Part shown: piece after piece, positions 36,401-46,050 of the stretch
Layout: every line of letters begins with the position of its first letter
Numbering within the stretch: position 1 is the stretch's first letter
Source of the DNA: Whitmania pigra
Taxonomy: Eukaryota > Annelida > Clitellata > Hirudinida > Haemopidae
Direction of reading: 5' to 3'
Assembly: GCA_021613335.1 (NCBI GenBank)
Contig: JAJTWR010000044.1
Location: 3,038,501-3,102,500, forward strand
Length of the DNA: 64,000 nt
Program-made: the position numbers and the translations under genes
Notes under the pieces: generated by a model
What the model was told of the DNA's origin: nothing
Database searches by the model: none
The model's input: the letters and a program-made list of their open reading frames with translations, nothing else

Positions 36401-38420
36401 AGTAAAGGATTTGTATCTGTTGATGGGGAGGGATCTCGATTGTCTTGATGAGGTTCCTGCAGGAAATATTTTTGGTATGATATGAATGCCATTGCTATTA
36501 TCGTTATTAAATAATTATTATTGCTGTATTTCATGATTTTTTGTTTTACTATTTTAAATTGTTATTTGCCCTAAGGTATTGGCGGTTTGGACGAGTTGGT
36601 TTTCAAATCAGCATCACTGTCAGACAATTTGTTCTGTCCTTCATTCACTGATCTCTTTCAAGAAGTTTCACCGATTGTCAGAGTTGCAGTGGAACCAAAA
36701 TATACAAGTATTAAAACTGCTGCATATTGGTTGACAAATGATTTTATAACTAAACATTTTTTTCTAGATGACCTTGACAAGCTGGTTAATGGTCTTAGAC
36801 TTCTGAATCAGTCAGATCCATGTGTAGAAGTTTTTGTTCAGGAGACAGGGGAACATGTTTTGGTAACATCAGGAGAAGTCCATTTGGAGAAATGTCTTGA
36901 TGATCTAAGACAAAGGTTATAACATGCAGTATTATCATATCAATATGCTAGTTATATGAAAGTGAAGAACATTCTTATTCTTAGGTTTGCCATGATAGAC
37001 ATCACTGTATCATCACCCACTGTTCCATTTAGAGAGACAGTTGTGCTTCCCCCAATTATTGATAGAGTCAATGAGAATATTGCTGATCAGTTATCAAATA
37101 TAAAATTGAAAAACGATCATGAAGAGTCCTTGTCTGCCAACCTAATTTCTGATTCCTGGAATCTTATTGTAAGAGCCATGCCTCTCACAGAAGGAGTCAT
37201 CAAAGTTCTTGGTGATAATTCTCAACTCTTGAAACTTTGTGCTAGAAAGATTAGCAAAGGAAAGCTAATAGATGCAATAGATCACAAAACTTTATCTGCA
37301 TTGAATAATTTGAAAGAAAAGTTGAGTAAACTATTTCAAGAGGAAATGGGTGTTGAGGATAGCTTTGTGGAACACTTGTGGTCTGTTGATCCCAGAAGAA
37401 GTTGTTCAAACATTCTCATCAATCAAGTTCCTGGATATGACAGACCCTCCTTTTGGGATTTGGCCAAGTGTTGTGATAATTCTCTTATGGAGAGGTTATT
37501 ATTTTTTGTAGTTCAGTTAAGTTTATAAATTTATCTGACATAAGTTATTTATTTCAAAGATTGAGAAGCATGGACAGGTCCATAATTAATGGGTTTGAAG
37601 TTGCCGGCAACGCAGGTCCCTTGTGTGAAGAACCCATGTTCGGTGTTTGTTTTATTGTAGAAAACTGGATTGAAATTGGTAGGAAACAGGACTCAGAACA
37701 ACTGGAAAATGAATATGATCAAAAAGTAGAATTGGATGACAAAGTTGGTGGAGAAGATGATACAGAAACTGAAGAAATTTCTGATCTCAGAGCTCCTCTG
37801 CAATTCAAAGGATCTTTAATTTCATGCATGAAGGAGTGCTGCAAAAGAGCATTCCAGGTTCAACCACAAAGGCTTATGTGGGCCATGTACACTTGTGTTA
37901 TTCAGACCACAGCTGAAGTTTTAGGTTAGCACCTCACTTTCTAAGTGATTTAACAGCTAGAATTAATTTCTATTACTTAAAAGGAAAGATGTATGGAGTG
38001 CTTGGGAAGAGACATGGGAGGATATTGAGTGAAGAAATGAAGGAAGGTTCAACATCATTCCAGATTTCTGCTGTTTTACCTGTCATTGAAAGCTTTGGGT
38101 TTGCAGAAGAATTTCGTAAAAAAACCAGTGGCCTAGCCATGCCGCAGTTGAAATTTAGTCACTGGGAGGTTTGTTATTTATTTTAATAAAAATGTTTAAT
38201 TAGAGATATGAAAACTTCTGAATGGTTACAGGTTATTGATATTGACCCTTTTTGGGTACCAACAACTGATGAGGAGTACACTCATTATGGTGAGAAAGCA
38301 GACTCTGAGAATGTTGCAAGGAAACATATGAATGATATTAGAAGGAGAAAAGGCTTAAGAACAACTGAGAAGCTTGTTGAATTTGGGGAAAAACAGAGAA
38401 CTTTGAAAAAGAATAAATAA
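33478..38420 (+). CDS. EFL1: Elongation factor-like GTPase 1 (ribosome maturation)
   Basis: Reconstructed exons: 33478-33568, 33634-33701, 33822-33906, 33985-34121, 34201-34338, 34424-34483, 34566-34604, 34882-34997, 35059-35182, 35265-35344, 35401-35528, 35589-35708, 35796-35895, 35963-36069, 36135-36283, 36360-36474, 36576-36707, 36768-36915, 36985-37494, 37560-37924, 37984-38168, 38232-38420. All joins keep frame; 1061 residues, against about 1120 in human EFL1. G motifs: AHVDHGKTT (G1), DSPGHIDF (G3), NKMD (G4). The EFL1-specific insertion after the G domain ([18 protein letters not shown]) and EF2-like domains III-V ([32 protein letters not shown]) follow, ending with the tail [21 protein letters not shown]. 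It is a cytoplasmic GTPase that, with SBDS, releases eIF6 from pre-60S subunits. The intron 36708-36767 is 60 bases with no stop. Confidence 0.96.
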
Positions 38421-39109
38421 GATTTTAATTGAAAGAAGTATTTTAGTTTTGTTGTTGTACTTTTGTGAATTTGAGATTATTAAATAAATCGCTAAAATAT
38501 GTAGAGAAATACATTAAGTGAATGGAATAAGGATAACGATTGAGACTCAGAAAGACGATAAACTGAGATCTCTACTTCTTGGAATCTGCGCTAAGATGAG
38601 GTAAATGGAATGTTTGATGCCTTTTTGCGAGTTACATCATGCACGATACATGGGTGTCTACAGTTTTTGTAGGGGGAGCAAAGTTTTTTAATTCAATTTT
38701 TGAACTTGGCAAATGATGACTGAAGGCCAAAAGACCCTGGTGCAAAAATTGAGTGAGTATTTTAAGTGAATTTTTGAAACTTAAACTTGTTATTATTAAT
38801 ATTTTGACAAAGCACTTGCTCCCTTTTTGTGGACCAGTTTTAGTAAGCTAGTAATTTTAATTCAATAATTGATGGAAATTTGCTTTTAAACTATTCATTT
38901 GAATGCTAAGTTCCCTCATATAGGGTTGAATTCTTGCCTCCTGCATCATGCTTGCGAAATAGCTTGAGTCAGTCCCTAATTAACGCAGATAATTATTACT
39001 ATGTTTAACTAGTTGTTATAATAAATGCATAGTTTGGTTAAGGACTTGAGTCGGAACCATGATTAAAGTTCCATATAAATTAAATTGTTCAAATCTTATA
39101 ATTTTTGTA
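38421..39109. other. 3' flank of EFL1, no gene seen
   Basis: AATAAA-like signals occur soon after the stop (TTAAATAAATCG near 38480). No coding signal. The region ends at the inferred 5' TC terminus of the Helitron. Confidence 0.45.
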
Positions 39110-39266
39110 TCTATATATATATTTCGCTAAGGTACGTCATATGTCGTACGTCGTGGATATTTAAAATGTTATTTTTATTTTAAGTTTGTTTTAATTTAGG
39201 ATCTTTGGAAGTGACGATTAGCTTTATATCATATTTAATCGTTCAGTAGTTCAGTCGCTCGTCGCT

Positions 39267-39377
39267 GCGCCCGCATGGCCTAACGGTTAAGACTGCGCCT
39301 CTCAGCGGATTCAAACCCCGCTGCGGGAGCACCGTCCTAATCATCTAGCTATGCGACGGACGGTTAATAAAACATTA
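39267..39377 (+). mobile_element. tRNA-derived SINE, copy 1
   Basis: Head GCGCCCGCATGGCCTAACGG with A-box, B-box GATTCAAACC at about 39309, tail GACGGACGGTTAATAAAACAT. It is flanked by imperfect 15-base direct repeats, CAGTCGCTCGTCGCT (39252-39266) and CAGTCACTCATCGCT (39378-39392), which look like a target-site duplication. It lies inside the Helitron, so it is younger than it. Shares head and tail with 24319-24408. Confidence 0.83.
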
Positions 39378-40739
39378 CAGTCACTCATCGCTTAGCAGAC
39401 ATTGCTACAACACAGAGATCTCTACATTCTTTCATCACTCCAGTGCTCTTTCAACTCTCCTCAGTCACTCGATTGTTCAAGAAACTCTCGACTAAAATAC
39501 TTTCTATTTGGTGTCAGTAATTTACATAAATAGTGACGATCCCATATCCCGGCTCTGTTTAAATTAGAACTTTAACCTACTTGAGATTGAGTTCCTTCGA
39601 GTTTCAAGTTTTGTTATATCGCGTATGATTTGTGTTTTTTGTTTTAGTACTATTAAATTTATATTACAGTTACATTAACTTCCAAAAAATGTACCTACGT
39701 CCAACATGCTCAAGAGCTAACGAATCTGAACAAGAAGCTAAACAAAGAAAAGTTAAAAGAAATAAAACTGAGAGAGATCGAAGAAGTAAAGAAAATGAAC
39801 AACAAAGTCAAGAAAGAGTTAAAAAACGAAAAAGAAAAGAATCTCTTGAAGTTTTGGAGTTGAAAGCGTAAAGAAAGAGTTGACAGAAATCGAAGACTAA
39901 CGTAAAAGACAAGAACGTGTTTAAATGCGAAGAATCAAAAAAGTCTATGTGAATCTGCAGTAGATGTAAATAATTTTATTGAAGATGACATTGAACAACA
40001 TATGTGTGGTAATATGAATCAGACTTGCAAATACTGTGGTTGCCATCTTGTGGATAAATGAACTAAACTCTTCCAAAAAGTTTACGAAATATCTGTAATG
40101 ATGGAAAAGTTTCGTATCAACATTTACCGGCAACTCCTGATCTGCTTCAAGAATTATTAACGACAACTTCAGCAGAGGTAAAAAATTTCCGTGAACTTAT
40201 CCGAGAATACGACGCCGCTTTAGCTTTCGCTTGAATGGGGGCAGACATTAAAGCACTTCCTGGGATTGGACCATACTGCTTTCGAATTCATGATAAATTT
40301 ACATAAACGATCATCACAGACCATGGACAGCTGTATATATTTGATTCAGGCGAGGCAACAAAAAACGCATTGATTTTTATAATCAAGGTTGTTCAGCAGT
40401 TGCTATGGCTAAAATAGATGTGATGCTGTGCAGTATTCCATTTGCTGAATCCTACAATCAAATGCATCGAATAATACAGCCCAACCACACTGAATTACAG
40501 TGATTTTTATGGAAGATCCAAATTTAGTTAGACTTAACGATCTACTAAGCGAGTTCACACCACGCAACTCCAATTCTTCGCTTATCTCTGTTCGTCCTAG
40601 TTTTAGTCTCTTCCACGGCAGTGGAAAATTGTTTCAGCAATACAGTCAGGCCAGATACCATAAGGACACCCCATTATTTCGTAAAAAATCGATAAAGAAA
40701 AATTTGATTGTGGGGAAATTTTAATATGTTATGTATTTA

Positions 40740-41260
40740 TATATTTGTGATTATCTCTTAAATTTTCATCAAAATATGTTCGTGCATTAATTTTAAAATT
40801 CCAAAAAACGTGATTTTGGGGCGTCGAATAACCATAAAAGAAACTTGCAAAAATCATCGAAAAATGACTAAAAACTTTGTGAAAAAACAGGAAAAAAGTT
40901 TATTAATATGAAATAATGTTTTCTTTATTTTCAATATCTTTAAAACATCTGTTGTCCATTGATTTTATTAGAGTTTTTACGAATTTTCTGTCCAGTTCTT
41001 TCCATGCACTCCTAATGGCGTTTTCCAGGTCAGATTTTGAGTGAAACTGCCTTCCATTTTTGTAAACAAGTCTTGATAGCATTCCCCAGACATTTTCTAT
41101 AGGATTTAAGTCCGGAGAACAAGCTGGCCAACTCATAACTTTCAAATTTCTCCTCTGGAAAAATGTCTTTGACAACTTGGAAGTGTGGATCGGGGCATTA
41201 TCTTGCTGGAAAATAAAATTTATTCCATAATAATCTTCCTCAAAAGGAAATTCCTCCCCA
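40740..41260 (-). mobile_element. Tc1-type transposon fragment inside the Helitron
   Basis: The minus-strand frame to 40903 reads FQQDNAPIHTS, SWPACSPDLNPIENVWGMLSR and ends with a normal-looking C-terminus. The QQDNAPIH Asp and the DLNPIE terminal catalytic residue of the DD34-type core are both present, but everything upstream of about 41260 (HTH domains, first Asp) is missing. 40740-40902 is probably the 3' non-coding end. No matching inverted repeat on the right side, so it is truncated. Confidence 0.88.
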
Positions 41261-42106
41261 AATCATCACCGATCCTGCTCCATTATTTCGACTAAAAAAT
41301 GTTTCTTTTTCTAATCTGAGGTCATGCCGGTAGAACTGGAATGCGACCTCAGATTGAAGATTGGCGACGTTATCATGCTACTCAGAAACTTATTACCCTC
41401 TAATGGTCTCTTCAATGGAACTCGGCTCATAGTCACACGATTACAGCCCTATATAATTGAAACAAGTGTGATAGAATCAGCTAACATGGAACTGTTTTAA
41501 TACCGCGGATACCACTTATCCCTTCTGACACTAACATGCTGTTCAAATTTAAACGTAAACAGTTTCCTCTCCGTTTAGCCTTTTCTATGACGGTCAATAA
41601 ATCTCAAGGTCAAACTTCCGAAATACTTTGCTTACCAAAATCTGTTTTCAGCCGTGGACCACTATATCCAGAATACGATCGTTCGACTCTGTAACTATTG
41701 TCTCAGAAAATCAAGATATTAAAACTATTTTTCATCGAATTTTTTGACGAGGATGTTTAAGGTGTAAGTTATAAAATTATGTTTTGGGAATTATCGACAT
41801 GTTTTTATTATGATAAAATATTACTATTTTAATCAGTTCTAGATGCGCAGAAGCTCTGCGTGGGTGTCACTAGTTATTAATTATTTTTATAACAATTATT
41901 CTACCAAGTGTTTGTTATAATTTTTATTCACATTATTAAAAATGTTTGGTGATGATTAAGTACTAAAGTAATTTTCTTGCATTGCCAATTTTGTGGAGTG
42001 GCATGACATATCTCTCATTAATAAAGTATATCACAACACATTTACATGTACAAATTTAAGGTCCGCACTAAAAGTACCAGTCCCTGGTGTGAACAATAGT
42101 ATTCCA

Positions 42107-45100
42107 TTAGTCAGAGATTTTTTTTCCACAAAGCCAATATGTGGTCATGAAGCCTTTTCCCTAAAGATAAAAATCAAGTGTTTTTTATGTTTTTAAATCT
42201 GTAAAATGAACATGTGGATGGATGGTTGGACGACTCGAGTTGGCTGGAAAGAGGCTGGTTTGGCATTTACAAAAATGTCACTCAACTCAATCATCATTTA
42301 ACTAACTTAAATTAACCAATTTAACTAGATACATTAACACATTATCACATTAACACTTTTAACATTTGCCTTAACTTCAGTAATTCCTCTTTCCTGTAAA
42401 ATATAATTTTTGGTTGAGTTCAGTTGGTCGAATGTTGATTTTGACAAGTGGATTCGGGAAGCTGTAGGGGAACAACAGATTCTCAAAACCTCTCGTGGCT
42501 TTAAATTGAGGAAGTAATTGTATGAGTGCATTTATACCTGCTCCCGTGGACTGCATTCTGGATGCCGTGTTGACAGTGTCCCCGAACAAGCAGTACCTCG
42601 TCATCTTGTTGCCCACCACTCCTGCAACACACGGCCCTGCGAGATTTCATGATATTTCATCATGCTCCACAGTTCCCCTCGGCTCCTCCCACTCACTAAC
42701 CTGTATGGACGCCTATTCTCAGTTCCACCTTGCGCTGAATGTCTGGAAATTTCTGACGATCAATGGCCTCTAAGATGTCGAGGGACATGTCTGCCACTTC
42801 GATCACGTGTTGCTGGCCATTTCTTACTGGAACTCCACTCACCACCATGTACACGCTTCCTATTGTTTCTACCTTGAAAATGTTTTTGGACATTTTCAGA
42901 TTTCTTACGAAAGACGAACGACGAAAACTGATGACCTTATATACGTCGAAGCATTCAATTTTCAAATCGAGAAGGGTGTACAAAGCATTCAGTAGATCCA
43001 CAACTCGTATTGATTCTAATGCATTCAGAATTATTTCATTGAAATCCACTATATCGCTGAAATAAACCGTCGAACTCTGAAATTGTTGAAAATTGTTTAG
43101 TTAATAAATACAAAATAATACAAAACTTCAGTTTTTTTTTACTTATTACAGTTTTATTATTTATTTGTTCCGTTTGTATACCTGAAGTATTGCTTATAAA
43201 GTCTCACAAAAATATTCTACTCCCACTTCGGCGGCAAAACATATTGTCTGTTATAAATTATGACTCATTGCATTTCAAACCTCGAACGTTTCCGCTTCGA
43301 TGGTCACTCCCATGGTCAACTGACGAGCGATCGTCTTTGGGAGCATAGTATGCAACAGCATCTCAGACTTAACTTTTTCCACCACTAATTTGTCAACTTG
43401 GCCGTGAAAAAGTGATGAAAATTGCCTGAGATTTCTGACAGTCGTTTCCGAATTCATGAAGATGAGAGCAAATGCCGGTATATTGATGAAGATCGCCAAA
43501 GAATAAAAAATTATACCTGAAAATGGCGATCACCATAAATATTTCAACAACATTCATTCATACGATAGCCCTCACCAGCCACACAGTTTCTCAACTCAAC
43601 ATCGAATCCTTCCATCCTGGTTTTCTTTGACAATTCATCCTCAAAGAGTTCGTTGAATTCTGCGACACGTCTACACACATGGTGCCATTGCGAAAATGAC
43701 AAGTTGACCTGCTTGCCTTCAACAATGGAGTCGGTAATCTCTGTGAATTCTTGGACATGGAAAGATTGATTCAGCAGTAGCCTGTGATATAGGGCTGAGA
43801 TCGAATTGTCCAAAGATAATGTCAGGTCTCGAGCATCAAAGGCAGCGCTGACGTTGAGTATGAAATCGATCTCAGTTTCGAGGTTTATAAACTTGCCGTA
43901 AGTGAAGTACTCGTAGGCCAAGTAGCAGAGGGCTGACATGTGTTCATGAGCTTCGAGAGCATGTTGGAGAGCAAACACGTGCACGAATGTCAGCTTGGAA
44001 AGTTCCGATTCGTAAAAGTTTGGAGAGATGAGTATTGATTTCCTAATAGCCTGGGCGTAGACGGTCAAAAGCGACTGATATTTCATTTTGCAATTGGTAG
44101 GACCTGTGTTCATGACGAAATATCTCAGTTTCTCCAAAAACACCATGAAGGCTGATGAGTTATAAACGTCTTTGATTTCATCAGTTCTTCTGCTTTGAAT
44201 ATCGTCCTCTGAAGGAATGTAGGGGATTTTAAGGAAAGTGGCCAAAACTTCATTTGTACTTTTAATTGCTTCAGAAATTTCCGTGTTGTTCAATCGGATG
44301 CATGATTGCAATTGCTCCCTGTATTTTTCAATTACGTTTTAAGATAGCTACATACATAAGATAGGTACCTGCGTCATGTAATGCTCTTGTTTCTGGCGTA
44401 GCTCGAGTATTTTGCGCCCGGGGACAGACTATAAAATTGGCGCCACCCATCCACCAATTTAATCACGTTCTTCTATTACATCGAATAAGGACGAAAAATT
44501 AAGTTTTAATGAAACATTGTATTTAAAGAATCAAATTTACAGAAATTATATTGCATTCATTGCTGCCCTGTTCTGATTTACTTAGTCCATAAAAAATTTA
44601 TTTTTATTGATTCCATTGTCGCAAACTGGCCAATGACATAAGCAAAATCTCTTTTTTCCAATGTCTCTTTTGCAACTCTAAGAAGAGCAATCTTTTTGGG
44701 GGAGGGGCTAGAAACAGAATTCGGAAAACCTCGGGGGGGAATAAGACCTTGTAAAATGGATTCCAAATTTTGTTACCTCATCAACATCAAGACAACGCAA
44801 GCAATAAGACACATGTGCAGGAAAATAAGAACAAAGTTGTGAACTAGATTAGTTGGTGCTCATAGTAAGTCGAGATTTACTAATTTTTTAATTCTGAAAA
44901 CAAAACTTTAAATTGGCGAGAGTAAACAACGTGACGACTAAGGCTGCATGTCTGCAACAAGATTTTAGATATCAGGCGGTTCGTAGTTTGCATGAGTTGG
45001 AAAATAATCAAATATCAAAAATGGCTGTGAAGGTCTATTGAGTCGAAGTGTATGGAAAGCTAAAAATCCTTACCTTGCACTGTCATTGGACTTCAATAAT

Positions 45101-45369
45101 ATTTCTCTTTCAAAAGCTGACCTTTCTTCATCTAGTTTTGCTATGAGTTGTGCAACGGTATACCTGAATTGTGCCCTGTCATACATTCCTCTGTAACCTG
45201 CCATTGTTTTGCGATAACTAACCAATTGCCATGCGCAAACGGCAATTACAATTACCACAGGAATTGATGGAAGGCCAACCAATCGAAACCTTTGGATTGA
45301 CCTTCCACAAATCGAGGATGAATTAACGTCAATAAACAAAATCTTTAAATAATTTTTTAAGGTACTCAT
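42107..45369 (-). CDS. NIT-domain guanylate cyclase B
   Basis: Exons 45369-45074, 44318-43576, 43516-43281, 43076-42936, 42872-42701, 42636-42538, 42461-42370, 42160-42107 give 610 residues in frame. Order: N-terminus, TM1 ([17 protein letters not shown]), NIT-type region beginning [21 protein letters not shown]2 ([20 protein letters not shown]), coiled coil, cyclase with [28 protein letters not shown] and [10 protein letters not shown]. Exon lengths 3, 5, 6 and 7 (236, 172, 99, 92) equal those of copies A and C. The exon 7 donor is AAG/GCAAAT, so intron 7 would be GC-AG; otherwise the gene loses its last exon. As in A and C, GSVYMV lacks the second metal Asp. The first intron (755 bases) is much longer than in A or C. 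Plasma-membrane cGMP enzyme or a pseudo-enzyme; ligand unknown. Confidence 0.88.
42538..42872 (-). repeat. Conserved cyclase cassette, copy B
   Basis: 335 bases, exon 5 through exon 6. Differs from copy C at about six positions by eye and has no indels. Confidence 0.93.
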
Positions 45370-46050
45370 CGAAATGAAGCCTGGGGATTTAGTCGAAATT
45401 TTGAAACTCTGATTTTGAAGAAATCTTAAAACATAATTTTTGTCAGATATCCCTCGGTATTTAAATTGTCTAGAGCATCAAATTAGCTTGAAAAATTGTC
45501 ATTGGGAGAGACATTTAGTCTGAAGAACTTGTCGAAGTTTGAGAAACACATGGTGTCTCCTCGTTCATATTCTCATTAAGTCAACAATCCAAACGGATTT
45601 CGCAACAAGTACGTTGTGATTATTCGCTAATTTCAGAGTCCCAGATTGGATTTAATTGTGAGGCTAATGAACAAGACATGACTCGCTGACATGAAATCCG
45701 ATGAGCTCAGAAACCTTTAAATTCTTCTTGACTCATCAAGTAAACTTAGCATAAATTACGCTCATTCTCTTATTATATTTTATGTAAGAAAATGAGATGG
45801 ATATGAGTGAATTTTGACTCGGTTTAATTTCACTTCAGACTCGGAATTTATTTATAAAATTAAGTCAGCATTATTTAGATTTCTTTTAATCTTGGATTAA
45901 TTCCACTAATTCCAATGCGAATTTCAATTATGTTAAATATTTTGAACAACACAGACAAGAGGTTCGATATTACTGTCGAGTGGGCAATTTAACTAAAATA
46001 TGTGTTTAATATAATGATCTTTTCAATTTTTTAAATTCTGATATTTTATT
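45370..46050. other. Intergenic between cyclases B and C
   Basis: 681 bases holding the B promoter side and the C 3' side. No coding or RNA features seen. Confidence 0.5.

Larger units (their letters stand above)
39110..41873 (+). mobile_element. Decayed Helitron with nested SINE and Tc1 fragment
   Basis: 5' end is TCTATATATATATTTCGC after an A (39109/39110). 3' end is a hairpin CGCAGA-AGC-TCTGCG (41846-41860), then nine bases and CTAG (41870-41873) followed by T, matching the A-TC…hairpin-CTRR-T layout. Coding remnants, in frames broken by stops, fit a Helitron protein: the N-terminal helitron-like domain (ICNDGKVSYQHLPATP, FRELIREYDAALAF, GIGPYCFRIHDK; 40090-40305), then after a deletion the helicase C-terminal end (IGDVIMLLRNLLPSNGLFNGTRLIVTRL, IPRIPLIPSDTNMLFKFKRKQFPLRLAFSMTVNKSQGQT; 41350-41615). 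The Rep HUH motif and helicase Walker motifs are missing. Confidence 0.88.

Noticed and set aside
39267..39335. Possible tRNA gene
   Set aside because: A-box and B-box are present, but anticodon arm and acceptor pairing do not form, and the same head occurs in a second copy with a shared tail; it is a SINE.
44578..44766. 62-codon minus-strand frame between the first two exons of cyclase B
   Set aside because: It interrupts a phase-2 intron whose outer exons already join correctly; copies A and C have no equivalent.
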